Assembly (NCBI RefSeq): GCF_024749045.1
Contig: NZ_CP087184.1
Span: 5,332,001 to 5,396,000 of the forward strand
Source of the DNA: Pseudomonas sp. B21-028
Lineage (GTDB): Bacteria; Pseudomonadota; Gammaproteobacteria; Pseudomonadales; Pseudomonadaceae
Reading direction: 5' to 3'
Length of the DNA stretch: 64,000 bases
Position 1 is the stretch's first letter. The number at the start of each line of letters is the position of its first letter. Both the position numbers and the translations under genes were made by a program. Shown here one piece after another: positions 49,756 through 59,973 of this stretch. Below the pieces are notes generated by a model, which had not been told where the DNA came from, made no database searches, and was given only the letters and a program-made list of their open reading frames with translations.

Positions 49756-52491
49756 TCAGCCCAACAACCCCAACTCCTTCGCCCTCGCCACGGCCTGGGT
49801 ACGGCGCTCCACGCCCAGCTTGCTGTTGATATGGCTGGCGTGGGTCTTGACGGTGTGCAGCGAAATGAACAGTTGCTCGCTGATTTCCTGGTTGGAACAG
49901 CCCCGGGCAATCAATTGCAACACCGCCCGTTCACGGCTGCTGAGGTTTTCGACAGGTGTCGGGGAGTCGACAGGTTGCGTCGACGTCGGCAGGCGTTCGA
50001 GCAGATTCTGGCACAAGGTGCTGGAGGGCGCGTGCAGCAGTTGCTCACGCAGCCATTCACGATGTTTGTCGCCCAGCAACCATTCAAAAGGCTGCAGTGC
50101 ACCACCAGCGGCGGCTTCGAAAGCCTGGGCCAGGGTGCTGCGGGCCGCCGGCTCGCGGCCAAGGCTCAACAACAAGGCGACTTTCTGGTTAAGGGCCATC
50201 ACGCTGAGCATTTGTCGGCCGGTTTGCTGGCCGTGCTCAAGCAAGGCATTGAGCCGCCCTTCCGCCAGCATCGGTTGGCCCCGGATGGATTCCAGCAGCG
50301 CCTGTTGCAGCTCGACATGCAGCGGCAATTGCGGGTGGAACTCCGGCGGGGCGGCGGCCTGTTCGCCGGTGTAGGTCCGCCCCAGCCGCGCCAGCCAGGC
50401 TTCGGCCAGCTCGGTACGGCCCTGGGCCAGCCAGAGCTCGCATTTGACCAGGGTGATCATCGCCAGGTAATAGATCGGCGGAACATCCCAGATGTGCATC
50501 AGACGCTCGGCTTCGGCCAGTTCGGCAAAGGCCCGGGCGAACTCGCCATTGTTGCCTTCGATACGGGCGATCACGCAATGACCCAGCAGCACGCTGATGT
50601 CGCGACAGGCTCGTGCTTCGGTAAGGCCGGCCTGCAACCGCGCCAGTCCGGCCTGGGGCTGCATGCGCAAGGTCAGCAGGAAACCCTCGTACAGGATCAG
50701 CCGCGCCCGTACCGCATAAAGCCGCTGGGGCGAGAGCTCGTGCAAACGTTGCAAGCCCTGGCGCACTTCATCCAGCGCCCGCAGAATCTCTCCCCGCGCC
50801 TGCAGGACCCGGGCACGATCGTAATGAGCCAAGGCTTCGAACAACGGGTTGCCGACCCGCTGGGCCAGTTCCAGGGAATCGCGATTCAGCCCCCGGGCAC
50901 GCCACAGGTCACCGTCGGCAATCGCCAGGTTCGACAACGTGGACAGGCATATCAGGCGTTGGCCGTAGCGTTTGTGCGGCAGGCTCTCCAGGGCTTCGGT
51001 GCAATAGCGCACCGTGGCTTCACGATCCCCCCGGCCACGGGCGACGATCCCGCTCAGGGCCAACCATTGGGCAAGCATGGATTTCTGCGCGGTGGCCGAC
51101 GGTGCCGGCAGGAAACGGCTCAGGTGGGCGGCCAGTTCTTCGGCGGCGTCCAATTGACAGGCCAGCCCCAGCGCCCAGCTGTAGAGCACGATCAGCCTCG
51201 GGGTGCTGATGAGCAGGCTGTCGGGCAAGTCCATCTTCCAGCGCAACAACATGCCGACGTTCTGCTCGGCCAGCAGCTGTTCCTCCGAGAGGGTCTGCAC
51301 CAGGTTCGCCGCCACATCCAGGTGCCCGGCCCGCAACGCCTGCTCCACGGCTTCGTCGATCAGCCCCCGGGCGTTGAACCAGCGACAGGCGCGCAGGTGC
51401 AGGGTCGCGGCCGGCACCATGGCCGGCGCGCTGGGGCGGCTGCGCAACAGATCGGAAAACAGGTGGTGATAGCGATACCAGTGTCCGTGTTCGTCCAGGG
51501 GCACCAGAAATACCTGATGGGCCGCCAGGTAGTGCAGGATCTCGGCGCTGTCATGGGCTTCGCGCACCGCATCGCACAGTTCGCTGCAAAAGCGATCCTG
51601 TGGCGCGGTGTCGTAGAGAAACGCCTGCACCTCGATGGGCAGGCAGTCGATGACTTCTTCGAGCAGATAATCGCGGATCAGCCCTTCCCCACCGTGCAAC
51701 GCCTGGGGCAGCCGGCCCTCGGAGCCGGCTTCGGAGGCAGCCAGCAACCAGAAACGCAGCCCGGCCACCCAGCCTTCGCTGCGCTGGATGAGGCTTTCCA
51801 ACGCTTCACCGCGCAGCGAGCTGCTGTGATGCTCGAGCAGGGTCAGGGCTTCGCCATGAGTCAGACGCAGATCCTGTTCATTCAGTTCGAGCAATTGCCG
51901 CGACAGGCGCAGGCGCGCCAGATGCCAGTTCGGCCGCTGGCGACTGGTGACCAGTACCAGCAAGCCGTCGGGCAGGTGATTGAGGAAAAACTGCAGGCAG
52001 CGATCCAGTACGGGACCCTGGGCCAGGTGATAATCGTCGAGCACCAGCAGCAAGGGATTGCTGAGCGTCAGGTGACTGGTCAACTCCTCCAGCAGGCCGT
52101 CGAGCCATTCTTCGAACGCGAAGGGCTGGTGGCGCTGACGCATTTTCAGCAACCCCGCTGCCCGGCCGCCCAGCTGTGGAAAGAGCACTTGGAGTCCTTC
52201 GAGCAGCCGCTCCAGGAAACGTCCCGGGTCATTGTCCCTGGCGTTGAGCCCCAACCATAGGCTTTGCCAATGGACCGGCAGGCTCTGGCAGAACTCCACT
52301 GCCAGGGAGCTTTTGCCGAACCCCGCCGGCGCACTGACCAACAGCAATCGGCCACCGAGCCCCGCACTCAAACGCTCGCACAACCGCGGCCGCACGACGT
52401 GCCCGTCGGGCAGAGGCGGTCGGTAGAAGCGCCCGTCCTGTACCGCGATGGCTGCGCGGGCAGAATCCGGAAGTGAAGACAGATCGGTCAT
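49756..52491 (-). CDS. MalT-like LuxR-family ATP-dependent regulator
   Basis: A 911-residue STAND-type activator. The N-terminal nucleotide-binding domain has Walker A APAGFGKSS (Lys60) and Walker B LLLVLDDYHLA, then winged-helix and TPR-like helical regions (about 350-820). The C-terminal LuxR helix-turn-helix is LSSRERAVLQLIARGCSNQE...LFISLHTVKTHASHI, shown split. The ATG at 52491 is chosen because the sequence upstream of it is not protein-like. It follows the DUF1329 gene by 201 bp, past a terminator. From memory, P. putida has the same regulator next to DUF1329, DUF1302 and acyl-CoA ligase genes (PP_0763-0767), so it probably activates them when an acyl or lipid inducer is present. Confidence 0.88.
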   Translation of the reverse strand: MTDLSSLPDSARAAIAVQDGRFYRPPLPDGHVVRPRLCERLSAGLGGRLLLVSAPAGFGKSSLAVEFCQSLPVHWQSLWLGLNARDNDPGRFLERLLEGLQVLFPQLGGRAAGLLKMRQRHQPFAFEEWLDGLLEELTSHLTLSNPLLLVLDDYHLAQGPVLDRCLQFFLNHLPDGLLVLVTSRQRPNWHLARLRLSRQLLELNEQDLRLTHGEALTLLEHHSSSLRGEALESLIQRSEGWVAGLRFWLLAASEAGSEGRLPQALHGGEGLIRDYLLEEVIDCLPIEVQAFLYDTAPQDRFCSELCDAVREAHDSAEILHYLAAHQVFLVPLDEHGHWYRYHHLFSDLLRSRPSAPAMVPAATLHLRACRWFNARGLIDEAVEQALRAGHLDVAANLVQTLSEEQLLAEQNVGMLLRWKMDLPDSLLISTPRLIVLYSWALGLACQLDAAEELAAHLSRFLPAPSATAQKSMLAQWLALSGIVARGRGDREATVRYCTEALESLPHKRYGQRLICLSTLSNLAIADGDLWRARGLNRDSLELAQRVGNPLFEALAHYDRARVLQARGEILRALDEVRQGLQRLHELSPQRLYAVRARLILYEGFLLTLRMQPQAGLARLQAGLTEARACRDISVLLGHCVIARIEGNNGEFARAFAELAEAERLMHIWDVPPIYYLAMITLVKCELWLAQGRTELAEAWLARLGRTYTGEQAAAPPEFHPQLPLHVELQQALLESIRGQPMLAEGRLNALLEHGQQTGRQMLSVMALNQKVALLLSLGREPAARSTLAQAFEAAAGGALQPFEWLLGDKHREWLREQLLHAPSSTLCQNLLERLPTSTQPVDSPTPVENLSSRERAVLQLIARGCSNQEISEQLFISLHTVKTHASHINSKLGVERRTQAVARAKELGLLG

Positions 52492-52630
52492 GGCCGGCTC
52501 TTGTTTAAATGCAGATGGCGGCGTTGCAGATGTCCGCAGACTAGCCGTAAACGAAGAGGTATTGAAGGGAGTGCTACAAATGGCTACAAAAAGACTACAA
52601 ATCGCCACAACCCTGTGTTTAAACCTGAAA

Positions 52631-52663
52631 AATAAACGCCCCGAACCAGTCGGGGCGTTTATT
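52631..52663. terminator. Strong bidirectional terminator after the DUF1329 gene
   Basis: A perfect 14-bp stem, AATAAACGCCCCGA with its mirror, and a 5-nt loop, 30 bp after the DUF1329 stop. It separates the DUF1302-DUF1329 unit from the regulator gene. Confidence 0.88.
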
Positions 52664-52692
52664 CGAGGATGCGGCCTCGGGGTAAAGCGGTT

Positions 52693-54057
52693 TTAGCGGA
52701 TACCGTCCTGGCGCAGCGCGTTCGGCGTGAAGTCTGCCGTGGTGGCGGTGAAGCCGAAATCGTAGGCCGATTTCTCTTCGTTCTTCATACCCAGGGCCAG
52801 GTAGCGACCGGATTGCAGGTCGTAGAGGGTTTCCAGGGCGTACCACGGCACTTGCTTGTCGTAGTAGTTCTCGGCATGGGCCTCGGCAACGCGCCACAGC
52901 TGGCCACGACCGTCGTAATGGTCGATCACCGCCGCCTGCCAGGTGTCTTCATCGATGAAGAAATCGCGCTTGGCGTAGATGTGGCGCTGGCCTTCCTTCA
53001 GGGTTGCGGTGACATGCCAGACCCGACGCAACTCGTAGCGCGCCAGGTCCTGGTTGATGTGGCCGGCCTTGAGGATGTCGGCGTACTTGAGTTGCGGCGA
53101 GTCGATCTTGTAGCTGTTGGCGGCGATGTACAGCTCTTTCTTGCCTTCCAGCTTCCAGTCGTAGCGATCCGGCGCACCGTTGTACATGTCCAGGTTGTCG
53201 GAGGTACGCAGGCCGTCGGCGGCGGTACCCGGACCGTCATAGGAGACCTGCGGCGCACGACGCACCCGACGCTGGCCGGCGTTGTAGACCCAGGCCGAAC
53301 GCGGTTCCTTCACCTGGTCGAGTGTTTCGTGCACCAGCAGCACGCCACCGGCCAGGCGTGCCGGCGCAGTCACTTGCTGCTTGAAGTAGAACAGGATGTT
53401 GCCGGGGTTGGCCGGATCGAAATCCTTCATCTTGTCGCGGAACACGAACTGATCGCGGAAGTACACCAGGCTATAGGAGCCGTTGGGTTGCGGCGTGGCC
53501 TGGGTCACCAGGCGCGTCACGCTGCCGCCACGGTAGCGGGTGATGTGGTTCCAGATCACCTCGACGCCGCTCTGGGGAATCGGGAACGGCACGGCCGTCT
53601 CGAAGTTTTCCAGGCCGTTGCCGCCGGAGACCAGCTTGGTGTTCACCGCGTTCTTCTTGATGGAGGCGAACACCTCATCCGGCACGGTGGCGCCACGATG
53701 GGTCGGGTAGACCGGCATCTTGAAGGTTTCCGGGTAGCGCTTGAACATCGCATACTGGCCCGGCGCGAGCTTGTCCTTGTACTGCTCGACATTCTGCGCG
53801 GTGATGGTGAACAGCGGTTTCTCGCTGGCATACGGGTCGGCGAGGAATCCCTTGCTGTCCACGCTACCGGCGTTCTTCGCCATGGGTTTCCATGCGGAAA
53901 TCGAACCGTCGGCATTACCGGCCATTTCGGCGCCCATCGGCGTCAGGCCCTTGCCCAGTTTATCGGCCTCGGCCGCAGGCACCGCGGCCATGACGCTGGC
54001 GGCCAGCAGGGACAATCCCAGTGCGCCGGCCTGCAACAGACTCTTTGTTATTTTCAT
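52693..54057 (-). CDS. DUF1329 periplasmic/outer-membrane lipid-handling protein
   Basis: This 454-residue secreted protein has a clear signal peptide (about 1-24, ending SVMAAVP). The rest is a beta-rich domain of the LolA/LolB-like DUF1329 family, with repeated aromatic-charged segments such as RDFFIDEDTWQAAVIDHYDG and LYDLQSGRYLALGM. The paired DUF1302 gene lies 24 bp upstream, and the two families almost always occur together. Function is not proven; transport or modification of hydrophobic esters or fatty acids at the outer membrane is the common suggestion. Confidence 0.88.
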   Translation of the reverse strand: MKITKSLLQAGALGLSLLAASVMAAVPAAEADKLGKGLTPMGAEMAGNADGSISAWKPMAKNAGSVDSKGFLADPYASEKPLFTITAQNVEQYKDKLAPGQYAMFKRYPETFKMPVYPTHRGATVPDEVFASIKKNAVNTKLVSGGNGLENFETAVPFPIPQSGVEVIWNHITRYRGGSVTRLVTQATPQPNGSYSLVYFRDQFVFRDKMKDFDPANPGNILFYFKQQVTAPARLAGGVLLVHETLDQVKEPRSAWVYNAGQRRVRRAPQVSYDGPGTAADGLRTSDNLDMYNGAPDRYDWKLEGKKELYIAANSYKIDSPQLKYADILKAGHINQDLARYELRRVWHVTATLKEGQRHIYAKRDFFIDEDTWQAAVIDHYDGRGQLWRVAEAHAENYYDKQVPWYALETLYDLQSGRYLALGMKNEEKSAYDFGFTATTADFTPNALRQDGIR

Positions 54058-54081
54058 AGTATGTCGTCCTGAATACGGTGC

Positions 54082-55941
54082 TTAGAAGGTCACGCCGACG
54101 CTGAGCGCCAGGAAGTCGCGATCGTCCACGGTGCTGAAATCGCCACCAAAGAAGTTGGTGTAAGCCAGGCTCGCGTTGTAGGTGTTCTGGTATTCGGCAT
54201 CCAGGCCGAGGCTGACGGCCTTGCGGCCTTCCTCGAAGTTGCCGCCAGGGCCTGGCGAGTAGCCTTTGACGTCATGGGACCAGGCCACGTTGGGCTTGAG
54301 GTTCACGCCGGCGAAGACGTCCGGGTATTCCCAGATGGCGCGGGCGCGGTAGCCCCAGGAGGTGGCGGTGGTGAAGCCGTCGTTGTTGCAGTTGCTGTTC
54401 ACGTTGCCGGCAGTCTGTCCGCCGCCTGCGGCAGTCGAGGCGTTGAGCGCTTCGCAGGTGCCGTTTGGCAGCTGACCCGGACCGAACACGGGATCACGAC
54501 CGTATCGGGCTTCAGATTTGCTTTCCAGGCCACCCACATGCGTCACGCCAATTTCACCCACCAGGGTCAAACGACTGGCGCCCATGACCTGATCAAGAAA
54601 GTGGGTAAAAGTAGTCTGGAATTGAGTGATCTCTTTGCGACGATAGCCATGCAGATCCTGGCCTGGCACGCCTGTGAGCACCGAGGCGTTAGCCAATGGC
54701 CCTCCTATTGGTCGAACACCAGCGAAAAGAATGTCAGTGGTGCTCAATTGTACCGGGGCATTCGGGCGATAGCTTAGTTCACCGCTCCACGCCGTGCCGG
54801 TAGGCAGGGTTGTAGAGAAACTCAGGCCGTACAGACGGATATCTTCCGGGTATTCAACGAAGTAATTGGAGTTCCCTGCAACGATCAGGGGACGTAGCGC
54901 TGCCAATGGTCCCAGCGGAGTCGTATAGAACTGTGAAGGCGCCCCCGTAGCACTGAAGATCGGTGCCCGGCTGTGGTAGTTCATGAAGTAGGCACCAAAC
55001 TCGGTGTCCAGTGGTTCGAACATATACTTCATGGACGCGCCCCATTGGCCGCTGTCACGAGCGTCACGATCAGGACCACGGCGGACCAGGACGCCCTCTT
55101 CGTTGACATCCACGCCGAATGCACCCAGTGCCGGCAAGGCAGCACCAGGAATCATGGAACGCTTGTTCAGCACCCGCAGATTATCCGTACAACCATCGGC
55201 AATCACATCCGGCTGGGAAAAGAACGTCCCGCAGTTATCGACAACCGTCTGGTCCCATTCCAACTGATAGAACGCCTCGGCCGACAGGTTATCGGTCAAG
55301 CTCTGGGACACGTAGAACATGTTGACCGGGATCAGGCCTTCCTTGATCTCGGCGCCGGGACGGCGGAACGCGGACACGTCGACCGGGTTGATGGAGTTGA
55401 TGCCACCCTGGATGAAGGTACTTTCACCCCAACTGACCACCTGCTTGCCCAGGCGCACCGAGCCCGGCTGATCGGCAATGGCGTAGTTGTGGTAGACGAA
55501 CGCATCGAGAATCTGCCCGCCGGAGGACTTGGCGCCTTCCTTGCGGTTGTTGTCGCTGATGTCCTTGTACAGACGATTCTCGTCCTTGAGTTCGAAGTCG
55601 TACCAATACTTGCCCCGCACAAACACACCGGTATCGCCGTACTTCAACTCCAGGTCATGAATGCCCTTGAAGATCTTCGAGAAGGTTTCCCCGCGCTTGA
55701 AGTTCAAGTGACCGTCATCGGAGGTCTGGGACAGGCCCCTGCCACCGTTGTTGACGCCGATCAGGTCCTTGTTGGCATTGGCCGTTGACCAGCTCGCCCC
55801 CACCGACAGGGACGAATCGAACTGGCCCTCGATTTCACCGATGTTGAAACTGACGCCGAATGCAGGCCCGGCGAGCGAAGAGGCGAGACTGACCGCCAGA
55901 GGCAATTTTGCCCGGCGCCAGAACGTGTTTGCAGAGGTCAT
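54082..55941 (-). CDS. DUF1302 outer-membrane protein
   Basis: A 619-residue protein with a long signal peptide (about 1-29, ending AGPAFG) and a mature part made of alternating beta strands. It ends in the outer-membrane insertion signature V-G-V-T-F with a terminal Phe, so it is a beta-barrel. Family hallmarks include VRLGKQVVSWGESTFIQGG and INPVDVSAFRRPGAEIKEG. Two Cys pairs in extracellular-looking loops (TVVDNCG...DGCTDN and TCEALN...NSNCNN) may form disulfides. It heads a two-gene unit with the DUF1329 gene. A hydrophobic-substrate channel is the likely role, given the acyl-CoA ligase upstream. Confidence 0.88.
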   Translation of the reverse strand: MTSANTFWRRAKLPLAVSLASSLAGPAFGVSFNIGEIEGQFDSSLSVGASWSTANANKDLIGVNNGGRGLSQTSDDGHLNFKRGETFSKIFKGIHDLELKYGDTGVFVRGKYWYDFELKDENRLYKDISDNNRKEGAKSSGGQILDAFVYHNYAIADQPGSVRLGKQVVSWGESTFIQGGINSINPVDVSAFRRPGAEIKEGLIPVNMFYVSQSLTDNLSAEAFYQLEWDQTVVDNCGTFFSQPDVIADGCTDNLRVLNKRSMIPGAALPALGAFGVDVNEEGVLVRRGPDRDARDSGQWGASMKYMFEPLDTEFGAYFMNYHSRAPIFSATGAPSQFYTTPLGPLAALRPLIVAGNSNYFVEYPEDIRLYGLSFSTTLPTGTAWSGELSYRPNAPVQLSTTDILFAGVRPIGGPLANASVLTGVPGQDLHGYRRKEITQFQTTFTHFLDQVMGASRLTLVGEIGVTHVGGLESKSEARYGRDPVFGPGQLPNGTCEALNASTAAGGGQTAGNVNSNCNNDGFTTATSWGYRARAIWEYPDVFAGVNLKPNVAWSHDVKGYSPGPGGNFEEGRKAVSLGLDAEYQNTYNASLAYTNFFGGDFSTVDDRDFLALSVGVTF

Positions 55942-56275
55942 TCGACGCTACTCCATGTTCTTTATTGTTATGGCAGGGGGGTATTTTCAAGGAACGTCTT
56001 CGACGGCCAGCGGCAGGGTTGCGGCACTCATTCAAAGTCGCATCGCCCGTTCGTGCAGGTGCCCTATTCTTGAAAATCCTTGAGCGGACTATAGCCAGCA
56101 GGTAGTACGGCTTGATCCCTCTAAAGTGTGATTTGCAGCCCCCGACCACTCTGGAACAGTCCTTTGCCAGGCCGACACCTGTCGGCACGGCAAGGATGGC
56201 TGAAATTTGCGGTTTGACAAGGCAAGCGCTTGCTCGGTGGGGCTGCCGCGCCCTTTCGGGCACGGCAGGCTCACC
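55942..56275. other. 334-bp gap between the acyl-CoA ligase and DUF1302 genes
   Basis: I see no gene here. It holds a GC-rich hairpin at 56243-56268 (CTGCCGTGCCC, GAAA loop, GGGCGCGGCAG on the minus strand), seven bases after the ligase stop and without a T-run. The remainder should contain the DUF1302 promoter and the binding site of the LuxR-type activator, but no convincing inverted repeat or sigma-54 box could be placed. Confidence 0.6.
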
Positions 56276-57958
56276 TCAAAGCGTGGACAGGAAGGCGCTG
56301 TTGTTGCTCTGCCATTCGGCGATGTCGACGCGGATGCGTTTCTTGTCGAGCTTGCCGACGCTGGTCTTGGGAATTTCCGTAACAAGGGCGATCTGGCTCG
56401 GGATTGCCCACTTGCTCAGGTGCCCCTGTTCGACAAAAGGCTTGAGGTGTTCCTTGAGCTCGCGAGCCCCAATCTGTTGCCCGTCGTGAATCACCAGCAA
56501 GGCAAACGGGCGCTCACCCCACTGCGGATCGGGAACACCCACCACTGCTACTTCGCGTACCGCCACGTGACGGCTGATGAGGTCTTCCAGGTCCAGGGAC
56601 GAGATCCATTCGCCCCCCGTCTTGATCACGTCCTTGATGCGGTCGCGGATATCGATGAAGCCCATGCTGTCCAGCGTGGCGACATCGCCGGTGTGCAACC
56701 AGCCGCCAGCCCAGAGCTCGGCGCCCTTCTGCGGTTCGTTGAAATAGCCTTCGGTGAGCCAGGGCGCGCGCAGCACCAGTTCGCCCTGGGTCTCGCCATC
56801 GGCAGGCAGGAACCGGCCTTCGGCGTCGACGATCGCCGCTTCCACCAGGGGGCCCGGCACACCGGCCTTGATCCGGTAGCTGATGCGTTCGTCTTCGCTG
56901 CCGGCCATCAATTCCTCGTTGATGTGGGCGCAGGACACCAGCGGGCCGGTTTCCGACATGCCATAGGCGGCGGTAAGCTGGATCCCCCTGGCCTTGGCGG
57001 CTTCGTACAGGCTGCGATTCAGGGCGCTACCGCCGATGACGATTTTCCAGCCGCCGAAATCGGTACCTTGGGCGCCCTTGGCGTTGAGCACCATCTGCAG
57101 GATGGTCGGCACGCAATGGGAAAAGGTGACCTTCTCCTTGCGCCACAACTGGACCAGGAGCTCGGGGTCGTAGCGGCCCGGATAGACCTGCTTGAGGCCG
57201 AGCATGGTAGCGACGTACGGCAGGCCCCAGGCATGGACATGGAACATCGGCGTGATCGGCATGTACACGTCGTTGGTGCCCAGCAATCGCACGCTGTCGA
57301 TGGCACCCATGATGGTCGCCTCGCCCAGAGAGTGCAGCACCAGTTGCCGGTGGGTGAAGTAGACACCCTTGGGATTACCCGTAGTGCCGGTGGTGTAGAA
57401 GGTCGTGGCGACGGAGTTCTCGTCGAAATCCTGGAAGTCGTAGACGGGGCTGGCGGCCGCCAGCAACTGCTCGTATTCGCCCACCAGGTTGGGCAGATCG
57501 GCGGTTTTTTCCGGCAGGTCAGTGAGCAGCAGGGTCTTGTCCACCGTGGTCAGATGCCCGGCAATGGCCTGGTACAACCCGACGAACTCGCTGTTGACCA
57601 GCACGAAGCGGTCCTCGGCGTGGTTCATGGTGTAGACGATCTGTTCCGGCGACAACCGCACATTGATGGTGTGGATCACTGCGCCGATCATCGGGATCGC
57701 GAACATACATTCCAGGTAACGATGGCTGTCCCAGTCCATCACCGCCACGGTGTCGCCCGCCTTGACCCCGGCCTCGGTCAGCACGTTGGCCAACCGCGCC
57801 ACCCGCTCGATCAGCGTCGGATAGCTGTAGCGCAACTGGTCACGGTAGACGATCTCGCGGGTTTTCTCGTAACGCACACCGGACATCAGCAGCCGCTTGA
57901 TCAGCAGTGGATATTGATAAGCGCCTTCGGCGGGAGGAATAACGCGAGTCTGCAACAT
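56276..57958 (-). CDS. Medium-chain acyl-CoA ligase (AlkK-like, AMP-forming)
   Basis: This enzyme activates free fatty acids to acyl-CoA with ATP. The 560 residues carry the AMP-binding P-loop [15 protein letters not shown] (about 186-200), the adenine motif [23 protein letters not shown] and the catalytic lysine motif [12 protein letters not shown] near the C-terminus. Length and wording fit the AlkK group for medium-chain acids, as in P. putida PP_0763 from memory. It reads into the DUF1302/DUF1329 genes on the same strand, which suggests uptake and activation of one substrate class. Confidence 0.88.
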   Translation of the reverse strand: MLQTRVIPPAEGAYQYPLLIKRLLMSGVRYEKTREIVYRDQLRYSYPTLIERVARLANVLTEAGVKAGDTVAVMDWDSHRYLECMFAIPMIGAVIHTINVRLSPEQIVYTMNHAEDRFVLVNSEFVGLYQAIAGHLTTVDKTLLLTDLPEKTADLPNLVGEYEQLLAAASPVYDFQDFDENSVATTFYTTGTTGNPKGVYFTHRQLVLHSLGEATIMGAIDSVRLLGTNDVYMPITPMFHVHAWGLPYVATMLGLKQVYPGRYDPELLVQLWRKEKVTFSHCVPTILQMVLNAKGAQGTDFGGWKIVIGGSALNRSLYEAAKARGIQLTAAYGMSETGPLVSCAHINEELMAGSEDERISYRIKAGVPGPLVEAAIVDAEGRFLPADGETQGELVLRAPWLTEGYFNEPQKGAELWAGGWLHTGDVATLDSMGFIDIRDRIKDVIKTGGEWISSLDLEDLISRHVAVREVAVVGVPDPQWGERPFALLVIHDGQQIGARELKEHLKPFVEQGHLSKWAIPSQIALVTEIPKTSVGKLDKKRIRVDIAEWQSNNSAFLSTL

Positions 57959-58207
57959 AAGAATCCTTTTCTGACTGCATGGTCGTAACTGGAAGTAAGC
58001 ACTCTAGAGGGCTTATACACGGTTCAAATCAGCCAAAGGAATGATTTGATCAGCCAGCAAAATACTGGCCCAGAGCCATCCATCCACCCATCCCGGATAC
58101 TTTGAATCTACAATCCCGCCGGGACTGCCGCTGCCAGAAGCCAAGCTGCAGAAGTCAAGAAGATCGCAACTTTCTGCAGTGGTGGCACTAAAGAGGGGTC
58201 GATCCAG

Positions 58208-58837
58208 TCAATGCGCCTCGGTAAATGCCAGCTTCACACCGATAGCAACCAGTACCGCCCCCATGGTCCGATCGAACCAGTGGCCCATGCGGGCGAAACC
58301 GGCGCGCACCCGCTGCTGGCTGAACAGCATGGCCACCAGACAGAACCAGGCGGCCGTTGCGACCGCCAGGTACACACCGTAACCGGCCTGGATCGCCAGC
58401 GGCGTATGAGGGTTGATCACGACGGTGAACAGCGACAGGAAGAACAAGGTCGCCTTGGGATTCAGGCCATTGGTGACGAAACCCGAAGTGAATGCGCCGC
58501 GGGCGGTCCGTTCACCAGCCTCCTTGTGCAGACTCTCCTCGCTCGGCCTGGCCGGTTGCGCCCGCAGCGCCTTGAAGCCGATGTACAGCAGGTACGCGGC
58601 GGCGGCCCATTTCAGCGCGTTGAACAACACGATGGACTGCGACACGATCAGGCCGATGCCCAATAACGAATACCCTACATGCAGGAAAATCGCCGTGCCG
58701 ACGCCCAGCGCCGTCCAGGTCCCGGCGCGGCGGCCATGGGTCACGCTTTCGCGCACCACCACGGCAAAATCCGGCCCGGGACTGGCAACCGCCAGGAGGT
58801 GGATCAGGGCGACCGTGAGGAATTCGGTGAGGTACAT
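58208..58837 (-). CDS. LysE/RhtB-family exporter
   Basis: A 209-residue inner-membrane transporter with about six hydrophobic helices. The family start is visible as LIHLLAVASPGPDFAVVVRESVTHG and the middle motif as GFVTNGLNPKATLFFLSLF. Members export amino acids or homoserine lactones; specificity cannot be told. The start ATG at 58837 follows GGAGC. The 249-bp gap after it (57959-58207) holds only an imperfect CTGCAGAA/TTCTGCAG hairpin at 58146-58179 and the acyl-CoA ligase promoter region. Confidence 0.9.
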   Translation of the reverse strand: MYLTEFLTVALIHLLAVASPGPDFAVVVRESVTHGRRAGTWTALGVGTAIFLHVGYSLLGIGLIVSQSIVLFNALKWAAAAYLLYIGFKALRAQPARPSEESLHKEAGERTARGAFTSGFVTNGLNPKATLFFLSLFTVVINPHTPLAIQAGYGVYLAVATAAWFCLVAMLFSQQRVRAGFARMGHWFDRTMGAVLVAIGVKLAFTEAH

Positions 58838-58876
58838 GGCGGGCTCCTTGACTCAATTTCGAACGGACATCGACTT

Positions 58877-58908
58877 CTGTGGCGAGGGGATAAATCCCCT
58901 CGCCACAG
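58877..58908. repeat. Palindrome of the GTGGCGAGGGG family
   Basis: A perfect palindrome CTGTGGCGAGGGGAT with its mirror image over 4 central bases. It is the minimal form of the inverted repeats found after lpxC. It sits between the divergent LysE and dehydrogenase genes. Confidence 0.85.
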
Positions 58909-58974
58909 GGCCGCAGTTCATCTGATAGGCTCGCCACCTTACGCCTTCGGTTCCAGACAGAAAAGGTACAGCTG

Positions 58975-59940
58975 ATGACAAATACCGGCCGCGCAGTTTT
59001 CCTCGACCACCCTTCCCTGGATCTTGGCGACCTGGACCTGGAGCCGCTGCGCCACTGCTTCAGTGAGTTGCAACTGTTTGCCCGCACCACACCGGACCAG
59101 GTAATCGAACGACTCAAGGGCGCCAGCGTGGCGATTACCAATAAAGTCGTGATCGATGCCGCCGCCATGGCCGCCAGCCCCGAATTGAAGTTGATCCTGA
59201 TCAGCGCCACCGGCACCAACAACGTCGACCTCACGGCCGCTCGCCATCACGGCATTACGGTGTGCAACTGCCAGGGCTACGGTACGCCATCGGTCGCCCA
59301 GCACACGATCATGCTATTGCTGAACCTCGCGACGCGGCTGGCCGATTATCAGAAGGCGGTGAGCGACGGGCGTTGGCAACAGGCTTCACAGTTCTGCCTG
59401 CTGGACTTTCCTATCGTCGAACTGCAAGGCAAGACCCTGGGCCTGCTGGGTCACGGCGAACTGGGCAGTGCCGTCGGGCGGCTGGCGGAGGCCTTCGGCA
59501 TGCGCGTGCTGCTGGGGCAGATCCCCGGACGCCCTGCTCGCCCTGACCGCTTGCCGCTGGATCAGCTGTTGTCGCAAGTCGATGCACTGACCCTGCACTG
59601 CCCCCTCAATGAGCACACCCGCCACTTCATCGGCGTGCGGGAACTGGCGCTGCTCAAGCCCGGCGCTTTCGTGGTCAACACCGCCCGTGGCGGCCTGATC
59701 GATGAACAGGCTCTGGCTGACGCCCTGCGCAACGGTCACCTGGGTGGCGCGGCGACCGATGTGCTGAGCGTGGAGCCGCCAACCCAGGGCAATCCGCTGC
59801 TGGCCGGTGATATTCCCCGCCTGATCATCACGCCGCACAACGCCTGGGGCAGCCGCGAGGCGCGACAACGGATCGTTGGCCAATTGACGGAAAACGCCCA
59901 AGGCTTTTTCAGCGGTACAGCGCGACGAGTCGTCAATTGA
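58975..59940 (+). CDS. D-2-hydroxyacid dehydrogenase (glycerate dehydrogenase-like)
   Basis: An NAD(P)H-dependent oxidoreductase of 321 residues. The Rossmann motif is GLLGHGELGSAVGRL. The catalytic residues lie in NTARGGLIDEQAL (Arg), VLSVEPP (Glu) and ITPHNAWGS (His). The wording is closest to hydroxypyruvate/glycerate dehydrogenases (HprA type). The start is the ATG at 58975. It is followed 33 bp later by rsmC in the same direction. Confidence 0.9.
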   Translation: MTNTGRAVFLDHPSLDLGDLDLEPLRHCFSELQLFARTTPDQVIERLKGASVAITNKVVIDAAAMAASPELKLILISATGTNNVDLTAARHHGITVCNCQGYGTPSVAQHTIMLLLNLATRLADYQKAVSDGRWQQASQFCLLDFPIVELQGKTLGLLGHGELGSAVGRLAEAFGMRVLLGQIPGRPARPDRLPLDQLLSQVDALTLHCPLNEHTRHFIGVRELALLKPGAFVVNTARGGLIDEQALADALRNGHLGGAATDVLSVEPPTQGNPLLAGDIPRLIITPHNAWGSREARQRIVGQLTENAQGFFSGTARRVVN

Positions 59941-59973
59941 TAAACTGCCGCACTTTTTTTCAAGGAGCAGACC

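Noticed and set aside
49636..52260. 874-codon open frame opposite the MalT-like regulator
   Set aside because: Antisense shadow of a gene with intact Walker and LuxR motifs; Gln/Arg-rich translation.
56100..56220. Sigma-54 promoter upstream of the DUF1302 gene
   Set aside because: A GG...GC pair exists on the minus strand but the spacing is one base short of the required 24/12 arrangement.
58146..58179. Terminator for the LysE gene
   Set aside because: The CTGCAGAA/TTCTGCAG stem has a long loop and no T-run.
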